Shown: positions 1 to 7,054, counted from the stretch's first letter. The stretch: 17,931 nt of DNA from CAZLFA01 sp964558665 (GCA_964558665.1 CAZLFA010000076.1:1-17931), one strand, 5' to 3'. Notes: generated by a model not told the origin, from the sequence alone. Translations and numbers: made by a program.

Positions 1-1
1 A

Positions 2-91
2 CGTATTGAGTCTATTCTACTGGATGTTAACGAAAAGAGAATCAAGGGTCTTCGTGGTGATTGCCACCCTTATAGACCGGATTTTAAATGA
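2..91 (+). CDS. C-terminal tail of an unidentified protein (gene truncated by window edge)
   Basis: An open frame runs from the window edge to a TGA at 89-91 and encodes 29 residues ending in CHPYRPDFK. It is followed within about 20 bases by a good intrinsic terminator, as expected at the end of a real transcription unit. The visible part is too short to assign a family. The start lies outside the window. Confidence 0.5.
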   Translation, partial: RIESILLDVNEKRIKGLRGDCHPYRPDFK

Positions 92-110
92 TGGACTCCA
101 GCAAAAGACG

Positions 111-140
111 AGACGGCATAAGTGGCTTCCGTCTTTTTTT
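111..140 (+). terminator. Rho-independent terminator after the first gene
   Basis: AGACGG (111-116) pairs perfectly with CCGTCT (129-134) across a 12-base loop, and the T run continues to 140. It lies 20 bases after the stop of the truncated first gene and presumably ends that transcript. Confidence 0.75.
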
Positions 141-221
141 ATGTCTGCGGAATAGTTGTCGGTATGCTTTTAGGCTGGACAGGAACTTATCATAAAGCAA
201 ACCGCATTACCCAACTTCTTC

Positions 222-479
222 ATGAAAAAATCCTGGATTACATATCTTATCCGTTGTTCTGATGGGAAAATCTATACAGGCGTTACGAATGATATAGAGA
301 AGAGATTAGAAGCCCACAACAGAGGTAATGCTTCTAAGTTTACCCGTGGGAGATTGCCTGTAACGCTGTTAGCCGCAAGCTGCGAGATGGAGAAAGAAGA
401 TGCCTTCCGTCTGGAATACAAGATCAAGCGTCTGCCCAGAGAGAAGAAGCTAAGAGCCATAAAAGGTGAGCAGGCATAA
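222..479 (+). CDS. Small GIY-YIG nuclease-superfamily protein (YhbQ/UPF0213-like)
   Basis: The 85-residue product fits a single GIY-YIG domain, the size usual for the YhbQ/UPF0213 group. The GIY-equivalent TYL is at residues 7-9 and YTG at 18-20. The conserved Arg28 and His32 follow, and Glu65, the candidate metal ligand, lies in the FRLEYKIKRL helix. Single-domain members of this family are widespread; some have been reported to nick or bind DNA, but their cellular role is poorly defined. The ATG at 222 is the only start that keeps the whole N-terminal strand. No strong ribosome-binding site is visible before it. The gene stands alone between a terminator and the converging recD2 pair. The family assignment is firm; activity is inferred. 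Confidence 0.85.
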   Translation: MKKSWITYLIRCSDGKIYTGVTNDIEKRLEAHNRGNASKFTRGRLPVTLLAASCEMEKEDAFRLEYKIKRLPREKKLRAIKGEQA

Positions 480-531
480 AAATAGAAATATACAGAGAGT
501 TCTGGAATTATTATACTGCTATGATCTGGTA

Positions 532-822
532 TTATTGCCCATTAGCCGCTTTATCTAAAATCTCTCTGAGTGAAGGCAGAATATAGACTTCACTTAAATC
601 GCACCGCTTCACAGCGTCAATCAGGATATGGATCTTTTCTCTGGGAGTTGCTTTTTTGTTTATAAAGATTACATCTTCTCCATTAATCCGGCAAAATGCA
701 CCGGCATGAGCAGGTCCCTCTAGCTTGAAGGGTTCGTACCGTACTTTCATCCCCAGCCTTTTGGCTAATTCTTCAAGCTGGCTCAATAGTGATTTATCGT
801 CCATTTTTTTAGACAGGATCAT
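532..822 (-). CDS. Conserved-looking hypothetical protein downstream of recD2
   Basis: This 96-residue product has an N-terminal amphipathic helix (LLSQLEELAKRLGMKV). A compact alpha/beta segment follows (HAGAFCRINGEDVIFINKK), then a helix and a C-terminal YILPSLREILDKA. No signal peptide or membrane segment is visible. I do not recognise a characterised family. It begins 30 bases after the recD2 stop on the same strand, so the two are probably co-transcribed. The start overlaps no other gene; MILSKKMDD could also begin at the second Met. A role in DNA metabolism would be guilt by association only. Confidence 0.65.
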   Translation of the reverse strand: MILSKKMDDKSLLSQLEELAKRLGMKVRYEPFKLEGPAHAGAFCRINGEDVIFINKKATPREKIHILIDAVKRCDLSEVYILPSLREILDKAANGQ

Positions 823-852
823 TTCCGGCTGTTCCTGGCATGTGATGTTTTA

Positions 853-3045
853 TCAATCCCCTGACAACCTTTGTTTCAGCAGCGTATATCTTTTTTCTGT
901 CCTGTTGTTCTTAACGGCTATTGCTATGGCTTTTTTCGTTCCCACGATCACCACAAGCTTTTTGCCGCGGGTCACTCCTGTATATAGCAGGTTTCTCTGG
1001 AGAAGGACATAATGCTGAGTCAGAATGGGGATAACAACAGCAGGATATTCGGAGCCCTGAGACTTATGAACGGATACGGCAAATGCATGAACAAGTTCAT
1101 CAAGATCGCTGTAATCGTAGACTACTTCCCGGTCATCAATTATCACCGTTACTTCCTGGGCTTCTGCATCAATTGAAGTAATTCTGCCGATGTCGCCATT
1201 ATAGACCTCTTTATCGTAATTGTTGGTGATCTGCATGACCTTGTCTTTTACACGGAAATTTCTTCCTCCTCTCATTATCCCATTATCACCTGGATTAAGC
1301 GCCTTTTGAAGCTCGATATTCATATTGCCGGAACCGGCAGTTCCCCTGTGCATAGGTGTGAGAACCTGAATATCGTTGATAGGATCAAAACCAAAACGCT
1401 TCGGAATCCTGTCCCTGATAAGACTTACGATTAGATCAAGAACCTTCTGAGGGTCATCCTGCTCGATAAAATAAAAGTCGTCCAGTTTCTCCTGGTTGGA
1501 TTTAAGATTTGGGATGACTCCTTCATTGATCTTATGGGCATTGATAATAATGGAGCTTTCCTTTGCCTGTCTGAAAATTTCGTTTAGTTGGACAACAGGG
1601 GCAATTCCGGAATTGATGATGTCCTTCAGAATATTACCGGCACCTACAGATGGAAGCTGGTTCACATCTCCAACAAGTACTAATGTCGCTGCGACAGGGA
1701 TTGCCTTTAAAAGATGATGCATCAGAAGGGTGTCGATCATGGAAGCTTCATCGATGATAAGGAGGTCACAATCAAGGGTGGAATCTTCATTTTTCTGAAA
1801 GCCTCCTTTACGCATGTTGTATTCCAACATCCTGTGAATGGTTTTAGCTTCGTGACCGGTAGTCTCATTCATTCGTTTGGCTGCTCTTCCCGTGGGCGCA
1901 GCAAGCATGATCTTCGCCTTGATGGCTGAGAATATTTTCAGAATGGCATTGATGATGGTTGTCTTCCCTGTTCCTGGTCCGCCGGTTATGATCATGACTT
2001 TATTTGCAGATGCACATTGAATGGCTTCAATCTGTCTTTCGGCAAGGGTTATTGACAGTTTTTCCTGCACCCATTGAATGGCCTTATCCGAATTGATCTT
2101 TCTGATGACCTGATGGTTATTGATCAATGCTTTTAGACGAGAGGCAAGATTGGTTTCTGCGATGTGATAACCTGAGAGATAAACTGCTTTGTTGTTCTCC
2201 TGGAATTCGGCAATACTCTGGTTGATGTCTTCAATTACGATCTGCTTCTCGAAGGCGACAGTTCCAAGGGCTTTTACGATGATCTCCCTGTCGATATCGA
2301 GCATCTCCTTGCACTTCTCAATCAGAGGTTCATACGGGTAGTAAACATGCCCTTCGTCTGTGAGTTCGTGAAGGACGTAAAGAATGCCTGCTGCCGCCCT
2401 TAAGTCGGAGTCTTTGGCAAACCCAAGCTTATCGGCAATCTTGTCGGCGGTGATGAATCCTATTCCAAAAATATCCGTTGCCAGTCGATAGGGATTCTCC
2501 TGGACGATCTGTATGGCTTCGTTACCATACTGCTTGAAGATCTTTGCCGCATAACCGGAGCTGACGCCATGGGACTGAAGAAATATCATGACAGCCCTTA
2601 TCTCTTTTTGTTCATCCCATGCCTTTTGGATCATACCGATGCGCTTTTTGCCTATCCCTTCCACATCCACAAGCCTGTCAATCTCAGTTTCTATGACATC
2701 CAGTGTTTTTTCCCTGAACATTTTGACGATGCGCTTGGCCATGACCGGACCGATGCCTTTAATCAATCCCGAACCTAGGTATTTCTCCATACCATGAACA
2801 CTGGCTGGTGAAGTGGTTTGGCAGAATACTATCTTGAACTGTTCGCCGTATTTCGGATTGTTGCTCCATTCGCCCTTCATCTTGATTATTTCACCGGGTG
2901 TGGGATTGATCATATTCCCTATTACGGTAACAAGATCCTTTCTTCCGTACACCCTTATCCTGGCTACAGTGTAGCCGGTTTCCTCACTCGTAAAAGTGAT
3001 TCTTTCTATTTGGCCGGAGAGTTCTGTAAGGCTGTTTGAAGGCAT
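853..3045 (-). CDS. recD2: RecD2-type ATP-dependent DNA helicase (SF1B)
   Basis: The 730-residue product has the full RecD2 layout. An OB-like N-terminal domain occupies about residues 1-85, and a helix-hairpin-helix region about 90-210 (LIKGIGP, VEGIGKKR, DIFGIGF). The SF1 motor follows: Walker A GGPGTGKTT at 355-363, AAPTGRAAK (motif Ia), Walker B IIDEAS at about 430-435, motif III VGDVNQLPSVG at 458-468. Near the C-terminus lie VSVHKSQGSEY and YTGVTRGKK. RecD2 proteins are 5'-3' helicases not associated with RecBC and are implicated in DNA repair and replication-fork processing. Length is normal for the family and no frame damage is seen. The start MPSNSLTEL gives the expected N-terminus. 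It is transcribed leftward, followed by a 96-aa gene 30 bases on. Confidence 0.93.
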   Translation of the reverse strand: MPSNSLTELSGQIERITFTSEETGYTVARIRVYGRKDLVTVIGNMINPTPGEIIKMKGEWSNNPKYGEQFKIVFCQTTSPASVHGMEKYLGSGLIKGIGPVMAKRIVKMFREKTLDVIETEIDRLVDVEGIGKKRIGMIQKAWDEQKEIRAVMIFLQSHGVSSGYAAKIFKQYGNEAIQIVQENPYRLATDIFGIGFITADKIADKLGFAKDSDLRAAAGILYVLHELTDEGHVYYPYEPLIEKCKEMLDIDREIIVKALGTVAFEKQIVIEDINQSIAEFQENNKAVYLSGYHIAETNLASRLKALINNHQVIRKINSDKAIQWVQEKLSITLAERQIEAIQCASANKVMIITGGPGTGKTTIINAILKIFSAIKAKIMLAAPTGRAAKRMNETTGHEAKTIHRMLEYNMRKGGFQKNEDSTLDCDLLIIDEASMIDTLLMHHLLKAIPVAATLVLVGDVNQLPSVGAGNILKDIINSGIAPVVQLNEIFRQAKESSIIINAHKINEGVIPNLKSNQEKLDDFYFIEQDDPQKVLDLIVSLIRDRIPKRFGFDPINDIQVLTPMHRGTAGSGNMNIELQKALNPGDNGIMRGGRNFRVKDKVMQITNNYDKEVYNGDIGRITSIDAEAQEVTVIIDDREVVYDYSDLDELVHAFAVSVHKSQGSEYPAVVIPILTQHYVLLQRNLLYTGVTRGKKLVVIVGTKKAIAIAVKNNRTEKRYTLLKQRLSGD

Positions 3046-3248
3046 TTATTGGATGAGTCAGGTCTATTCTCTGTTTGCGGGTGAATTAATCTTTCTCGCA
3101 CAATCTAAACCGGCTACAATAGTTTTGCAATATCTTTCATGCTCCCGGAAATGAATAATAAAGTGTCCTAACTGCACTGATGATGCAATTTAAAAATATC
3201 CCCACTAATAAGCACTTCCGGCACTTTAATTTATTTACAGCTAATCAA
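3046..3248. other. Intergenic region upstream of recD2
   Basis: AT-rich sequence between the recD2 start and the tail of a broken minus-strand gene. No convincing ORF is visible. It should contain the leftward recD2 promoter, but I cannot single out a -35/-10 pair with confidence. Confidence 0.4.
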
Positions 3249-3408
3249 TCAGCTTTTAAAAGGCAGGGAATTAGTTATATCAACGCCGGCATCGTCCGCC
3301 TCATGTCCCGCACCGGTCACGCATACCTTGCCGTTCGGAAGTATCTCAGTGTCGGACACAACAATGAAATCTGACACCTGCTGCTGGATGGCTTCCTCGT
3401 ATGAGTTA
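3249..3408 (-). pseudogene. C-terminal remnant of an unidentified protein, cut off beside the IS200 element
   Basis: On the minus strand an open frame reads EEAIQQQVSDFIVVSDTEIL and then PNGKVCVTGAGHEADDAGVD, and stops with TGA at 3251-3249. The composition is protein-like, and the frame has no start before it runs into stops and the left end of the IS200-like element at about 3450. I read it as the surviving 3' end of a gene whose front was removed. Family unknown. Confidence 0.45.
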
Positions 3409-3460
3409 CAAATTTCTTTATTTCAGATAGTTCGCTAAAATGTAATTTCATTTGGGTAAA

Positions 3461-3479
3461 CCCCCGGCTCTGCCGGGGG
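3461..3479 (+). repeat. Left-end hairpin of the IS200-like element
   Basis: Eight-base stem CCCCCGGC/GCCGGGGG with a 3-base TCT loop. Its partner at 4054-4072 has the same form with one changed base pair and loop TTT, as expected for matched transposase recognition hairpins. Confidence 0.75.
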
Positions 3480-3564
3480 ACTCCCAGAGTTTGACATTTC
3501 CGGGAATATAAAGAAAACCTCCTCACTGTGAACCGTTCAAAGTTTACAGGAAAGGAGGCTTCAA

Positions 3565-3999
3565 TTGAAAGACAGTCAGAGTTTAAGCCATACTTCATGG
3601 GAATGCAAGTATCATGTGGTATGGATACCGAAATACCGGAGAAAGACGATATATGAGCAGTTGCGTCAGTATCTCGGATTAACATTCAGCGATCTCGCAA
3701 CGCAGAGAGAAAGCAAGGTTTTGGAGGGGCATCTCCGATCCGATCATGTTCATATGCTGATCTCTATACCGCCGAAATACGCCGTAGCGCAAGTGATCGG
3801 ATTCATCAAGGGTAAGAGTGCGATTCATGTAACGAGAAATTTTATGGGTCATCGTAAGAATTTTACCGGCCTGCATTTTTGGGCCAGGGGTTACTATGTT
3901 TCTACCGTTGGAAGATATGAAACGACAATCAGGGAATAAATCAAGCAACAAGAGTAGGAAGATCGTCGTCTCGATCAACTGAGTATGTTCGAGGAATAA
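3565..3999 (+). pseudogene. tnpA: tnpA, IS200-type HUH transposase with nonsense codons
   Basis: The frame starts at a TTG (3565-3567) after a strong AAAGGAGG at 3551-3558. It encodes a typical IS200 TnpA: CKYHVVWIPKYRRK near the N-terminus, the HUH motif HVH at residues 61-63 within SDHVHMLISIPP, and FWARGYYVSTVG at about 105-116. Codon 125 is TAA (3937-3939) where the family has the nucleophilic tyrosine of the REYI..QE helix. A second stop, TAG at 3955-3957, replaces what is normally a charged residue. After it the family-typical tail EDRRLDQLSMFEE reads on to a natural TAA at 3997-3999. So the gene is full length but truncated by point nonsense mutations, and the 124-residue product lacks the catalytic tyrosine. 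Confidence 0.88.
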
Positions 4000-4015
4000 C
4001 CACCTTCAGGTGGTT
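3998..4015 (+). terminator. Hairpin overlapping the tnpA stop codon
   Basis: AACCACC (3998-4004) pairs perfectly with GGTGGTT (4009-4015) around a TTCA loop, followed by CCATATTT. It probably terminates or insulates the transposase transcript. A second, shorter hairpin CCGCT-ttg-AGCGG lies at 4027-4039. Confidence 0.5.
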
Positions 4016-4053
4016 CCATATTTAATCCGCTTTGAGCGGTTCATAAATTCAAG

Positions 4054-4072
4054 CCTCCGGCTTTGCCGGAGG
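4054..4072 (+). repeat. Right-end hairpin of the IS200-like element
   Basis: CCTCCGGC-ttt-GCCGGAGG, an eight-base perfect stem with a 3-base loop, partner of the left-end hairpin at 3461-3479. Confidence 0.75.
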
Positions 4073-4194
4073 TAATTGACTGCGTTGAAATTGGTTAAAA
4101 TATGTCCTGTATGAGGAAAGTTTAGGGAAAGTCTGTCAGGAGGGAGATATATTGTAAGTTTAATAAACAAGGCGGGATATGATAAAGTCAATAA

Positions 4195-4326
4195 TGTAGA
4201 AATGCATTGAAAACAAGCAACATCACCGCCGTGCATTGTCAGCTGGGACAAAAGAATGCAGCCTACTCGATGCAGTATTCCAGGATCACTGATGACGAGC
4301 TAAATGATGTCCAGGATAAACGTTAA
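4195..4326 (+). pseudogene. C-terminal remnant of a tyrosine recombinase/integrase
   Basis: A frame between an upstream in-frame stop (TAA 4192-4194) and TAA 4324-4326 reads NITAVHCQLGQKNAAYSMQY followed by SRITDDELNDVQDKR. This resembles the last catalytic block of tyrosine recombinases, LGH-x8-Y: LGQ is followed nine residues later by the candidate nucleophile in SMQYSRIT. The histidine of LGH is replaced by Gln (CAA). There is no start and no upstream catalytic domain, so this is a relic of an integrase, not a gene in use. The family call is recognition of a short block only. Confidence 0.5.
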
Positions 4327-4342
4327 GGGACAAAGATAATAC

Positions 4343-4371
4343 TTGAAATTGGCGTGCAAAAGGCGTATCCT
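4343..4371 (+). promoter_or_regulatory. Sigma70-type promoter candidate for the toxin-antitoxin pair
   Basis: TTGAAA (4343-4348) and TATCCT (4366-4371) are separated by exactly 17 bases and lie about 25 bases before the antitoxin start. RHH antitoxins usually repress their own promoter, so this stretch would also be expected to hold the operator; I see no clear palindrome to name. Confidence 0.5.
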
Positions 4372-4395
4372 ATGCGCATTAAAGGAGGTGATCAT

Positions 4396-4647
4396 ATGCC
4401 GAAAACGAAAATTAATATCACCATGGATCATGATCTGGTGCAGTATATTAAGGATTATGCGGAAGAACAAAGAACAAGTGTTTCTGAAGTATTCACCCAA
4501 TTTATATTAAATCTTAAACGCACAAGATCTAATGAACCGACAGAGATGATACTGGAAGATCCGGATTTCGCAGAAAGCCTGATGGATACAATATCAAAGA
4601 TCAGATCCGGAAAGGCCAAGTGGCATAAGTATAATGAGGTCTTCTGA
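4396..4647 (+). CDS. Antitoxin with ribbon-helix-helix-like N-terminus
   Basis: The start is ATG 4396, chosen because a perfect AAAGGAGG (4381-4388) lies 7 bases upstream; the longer frame from 4354 would swallow that site. The 83-residue product opens with a beta strand (KTKINITMDHDLVQYI) followed by two helices, the pattern of RHH dimeric DNA-binding domains. It resembles DUF6364-type antitoxins. The C-terminal acidic part (MILEDPDFAESLMDTISKI) would wrap the toxin. The stop TGA shares one base with the toxin ATG (TGATG), so the two are translationally coupled. Expected roles are to neutralise the toxin and autoregulate the operon; both follow from family knowledge. Confidence 0.8.
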   Translation: MPKTKINITMDHDLVQYIKDYAEEQRTSVSEVFTQFILNLKRTRSNEPTEMILEDPDFAESLMDTISKIRSGKAKWHKYNEVF

Positions 4648-4958
4648 TGGAGACTTTATTTAGCAATGCCTTTGTTGCTTCACTGAAGAAACATGCCGCC
4701 CTCAAGAATGCCGTCAAAAAGAAAGTCGACATGATTATCGAAAATCCAATTGCCTTGGGAGAACCACTTAAGGGCAATTTCAGAGGTTTCTATAGTTGCC
4801 AGGTCAAAAAGAGATTTCTTATAATATATTTGTATTGCAAGAGTTGCAGAAAGAAAGGAGATAACGAGGTTGTATTATGCAGCGATTGCCGAACCACTGC
4901 TGATGATACAATAAAGTTCGTTGCTTTGGGCCCTCATGATCAATCTTACAAAAGGTGA
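4647..4958 (+). CDS. RelE/YafQ-like toxin with a CxxC...CxxC insert
   Basis: The 103-residue product has the RelE-fold signature of two N-terminal helices (FVASLKKHAALKNAVKKKVDMIIENP). PLKGNFRGFYSCQVKKRFLIIYLY and the C-terminal strand FVALGPHDQSYKR follow; GPHD..Y is the usual end of ribosome-dependent mRNA interferases. Between the last two strands lies an extra segment of about 25 residues with Cys64-x2-Cys67 and Cys78-x2-Cys81, likely a small zinc knuckle. The gene overlaps the antitoxin stop by one base. No frame damage is seen. The likely function is mRNA cleavage or translation inhibition, but the catalytic residues of this branch cannot be pinned from sequence alone. Confidence 0.8.
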   Translation: METLFSNAFVASLKKHAALKNAVKKKVDMIIENPIALGEPLKGNFRGFYSCQVKKRFLIIYLYCKSCRKKGDNEVVLCSDCRTTADDTIKFVALGPHDQSYKR

Positions 4959-5248
4959 CAAGTAATCGGATACCTCCGGCTATACTGGATGCATCTGACT
5001 GCCATCTTCCAAAGACTGCCGTGGCGTCCTGCCTATTATATGGACTTGTTGAGCCGGTTATGTGTTTGCTGCTTGAAGATGCAAAGAAAATTCTGTGGAA
5101 GTATACAAAAGGTTAAGGTCGGAAAAGACTGCTTCCTCTCGACACTACAGTGGAAAGGTCAATATCCGGGGAAATAATCAATCATTGAGGAAGCCTGTCA
5201 TTAGTGGGCAAGATTCAGGTACTTCAGCTCAGGAGAGTCATAATTCGC
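4959..5248. other. Gene-poor spacer between the toxin and the SEC-C gene
   Basis: No gene with a ribosome-binding site and family-like sequence is visible. One frame ending at TAA 5114-5116 reads PAILDASDCHLPKTAVASCL and later VMCLLLEDAKKILWKYTKG. It looks somewhat protein-like and could be a worn gene tail, but I recognise no family. The end of this stretch carries the start region of the next gene. Confidence 0.35.
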
Positions 5249-6616
5249 GTGAATAAAATCGGTCGTAACGACCCCTGCCCCTGCGGCAGCGGTCAGAAAT
5301 ACAAGAAATGCTGCGCGGCGAAAGATGAACAGTTTGAATTGCGGCGACGCGACGAGAGACAAGCGGTGCAGGCCGCCCTTTCCTGGCTGACCGCGAAATA
5401 TCCCGAGGAAACCGCTCAGGCGATGTACGAAGGATTCTTCGGTGAGGTGACCGAAGAAGAGGATGAATTCCTAGACGATCTTCCTCCCGGCTTGCTGAGG
5501 ATGATAAACATCAACAGCGGCGAATGGATGCTGGCGGATGGCCATCTGTTTATTGATGGAAATTTGAGGCGAGTCGTTGATCTGGTGCTGGGGCAGGGGG
5601 GACCGCCCCTGCCGGTGCATGGTAGAGAATGGCTCAAAGCACTGGGAGAGCGCCCCATGAGTTTGTACGAAGTGCGGGAGGCGAAACCGGGCGACGGTCT
5701 GCAGGTTGCTGATCTGCTTGACGCCGCCGCCGAGCCTGTCTGGGTGTGTGAACGGAGCGCCTCGCAAAGTCTGGTGATATGGGATGTCTTTGGCGCGCGT
5801 CTCGCCTGGCAGGATGATGCCTGGGTGTTCAGCGGCGCGATTTACCCGTTTAGCCGTAATGATGGCATCAAATGCCGCGATGAGATTCTTGACATCATCA
5901 GGTTCAAAAAGCTGTGCGACGAAGATATGAGGATGCTTGTCAGCAACTCAATCATAGATGACTGGTTACTTAGCCTGCTGGACAACTACGATAAGCCGCT
6001 CCCCGAGCTGGTGGATGCTTCGACCGGAGACAAACTTCTTCTGACTACTGATCGCTACAAGGTGACCGACTGGGAGAAGTTTGAGCATATCATGGAAGCG
6101 CAGGATGACGTTGACGGAAATCGCGATGATGGCTGGAACCGGTTTGCTGAGCTGGGGGACGGCAGATGCCGTTCCCTGGCATCTCTGACGCTGAAGAAGC
6201 TGAATACCCTTAAGGTGTTCTGCCGGACGCCCAAATTGGCAGATGAGGCCCGTAAATGGCTTGAGGATATAGCAGGCAGCGTCATCAACTACAAAATTCG
6301 CGAGGTTGTCGATCCTTGCTCGGAAAAAGCGCGTGAAGCCTCGAAACCCAGGTCCGAGCCTGATATACCAAAGGATGTGCAGCGCCAGATCATCCACCAG
6401 CATCTCAGGAAGCATTATGAGACTTGGATTGATATTCCGTTGCCAGCGCTGGAAGGGAAAACACCACGTGCTGCGATAAAAAGCAAGCGTTTACACCCGA
6501 AAGTGATTGAATTACTCAAATCCATCGACCAACTCGAAGCCCGGCGAATCAAACAGACCGGCGGTGATCCGTTAGATGTTTCATTTCTCTGGGAACAGCT
6601 AGGCATTGAGCGATAA
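5249..6616 (+). CDS. SEC-C zinc-motif protein with a C-terminal DUF2384-like segment
   Basis: I place the start at GTG 5249, since the SEC-C motif begins right after it (NKIGRNDPCPCGSGQKYKKCC) and AGGAG lies at 5231-5235. An upstream GTG at 5204 would add 15 unlikely residues. Cysteines 10, 12, 21 and 22 form the zinc site known from the SecA C-terminus and from many stand-alone proteins. The roughly 350-residue middle is acidic and unassigned. The C-terminus (about residues 379-455) contains W..IPLPALEGKTPRAA, which resembles the toxin-binding segment of Xre/MbcA/ParS (DUF2384) proteins. Function is unknown; a regulatory or antitoxin-like role is speculation. The gene is markedly richer in GC than its neighbours, suggesting separate acquisition. 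Confidence 0.75.
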   Translation: MNKIGRNDPCPCGSGQKYKKCCAAKDEQFELRRRDERQAVQAALSWLTAKYPEETAQAMYEGFFGEVTEEEDEFLDDLPPGLLRMININSGEWMLADGHLFIDGNLRRVVDLVLGQGGPPLPVHGREWLKALGERPMSLYEVREAKPGDGLQVADLLDAAAEPVWVCERSASQSLVIWDVFGARLAWQDDAWVFSGAIYPFSRNDGIKCRDEILDIIRFKKLCDEDMRMLVSNSIIDDWLLSLLDNYDKPLPELVDASTGDKLLLTTDRYKVTDWEKFEHIMEAQDDVDGNRDDGWNRFAELGDGRCRSLASLTLKKLNTLKVFCRTPKLADEARKWLEDIAGSVINYKIREVVDPCSEKAREASKPRSEPDIPKDVQRQIIHQHLRKHYETWIDIPLPALEGKTPRAAIKSKRLHPKVIELLKSIDQLEARRIKQTGGDPLDVSFLWEQLGIER

Positions 6617-6691
6617 ATATGGAGTGGAATGTGAGTAGGCGTGAGATGATGACCCACCATCGGCATTGCAAATTGACACATCCAAAATTCC

Positions 6692-6943
6692 ATGTATCGT
6701 AAAGGAATCCTGTATTTCGCTTTCATCAGCCTGGGGCAAAATTGGAAGCTGATCTACCTCGTAAATGGGTCAGAACCGCATGCCAATTCACAGCACGATT
6801 CAAAAGAGATGGTTTACGAGGTCTACGGCAAGTATGTTGAGGGGCTTGAAACGGACGCGGGTGAAATCAGGGAATACTTAGGCAAAGATTTCATGGGCAT
6901 GGGCCAAATATATCCTCCGACTTTCGCTAAGAAATCATGGTGA
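6692..6943 (+). pseudogene. C-terminal remnant of a phage-type tyrosine integrase
   Basis: The frame contains HDSKEMVYEVYGKYVEGLET followed by DAGEIREYLGKDF. This is close to the common integrase ending in which LGH/MGH is followed ten residues later by the catalytic Tyr of EVYGKYVEGLE. Upstream, NGSEPHANSQ only loosely resembles the expected VAxQMGH, and the rest of the recombinase is missing, so the gene is a decayed stump. It ends 60 bases before the tRNA/tmRNA-like attachment sequence at 7003, the normal place for an integrase gene of an island. Confidence 0.6.
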
Positions 6944-7002
6944 AAGTTTCAGTGAAAGTTACGGTGTGAATTTGTTAACTGTATGATATTATTGTGCATT
7001 AT

Positions 7003-7033
7003 TGGTGGAGGCGGCGGGAGTCGAACCCGCATC
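7003..7033 (-). other. 3' end of a tRNA-like gene, probably tmRNA (ssrA), forming an att site
   Basis: Read on the minus strand this is GGATGCGGGTTCGACTCCCG followed by CCGCCTCCACCA. The T-arm is perfect (GCGGG, loop TTCGACT, CCCGC), followed by a 7-base acceptor half, discriminator A and CCA. The CGCCTCC acceptor and GGAy-CGGG entry match the 3' end of tmRNA genes best. No 5' part of a tRNA or tmRNA follows on the minus strand; the sequence diverges and becomes coding at 7246. It is therefore a partial copy, the typical footprint of an island integrated into the 3' end of such a gene, and an integrase stump lies right beside it. Confidence 0.6.
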
Positions 7034-7054
7034 CACTCAACAATGATGCGGGTT
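7024..7054. repeat. Inverted repeat spanning the att-like sequence
   Basis: AACCCGCATC (7024-7033) is the exact reverse complement of GATGCGGGTT (7045-7054), with 11 bases between. The first arm is the T-arm end of the tRNA-like sequence, so the second arm is an inverted copy of the likely crossover region. Confidence 0.6.

Larger units (their letters stand above)
3455..4075 (+). mobile_element. IS200-type insertion sequence (IS200/IS605 superfamily), degenerate
   Basis: The element is framed by two near-identical GC-rich hairpins: CCCCCGGC-tct-GCCGGGGG at 3461-3479 on the left and CCTCCGGC-ttt-GCCGGAGG at 4054-4072 on the right. A single HUH-transposase gene lies between them. Subterminal hairpins rather than terminal inverted repeats are the hallmark of the superfamily, whose single-strand transposition recognises them. 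No tnpB is present. The exact ends cannot be fixed without a homologue. Because the transposase gene is broken, the element could only move if served in trans. Confidence 0.8.

Noticed and set aside
3679..3978. 99-aa minus-strand frame over the transposase
   Set aside because: Shadow of the IS200 tnpA gene, whose plus-strand product is clearly recognisable.
4989..5177. 62-aa frame between the toxin and the SEC-C gene
   Set aside because: No ribosome-binding site, unusual Cys/Trp content and no family resemblance; another frame over the same bases looks at least as protein-like.
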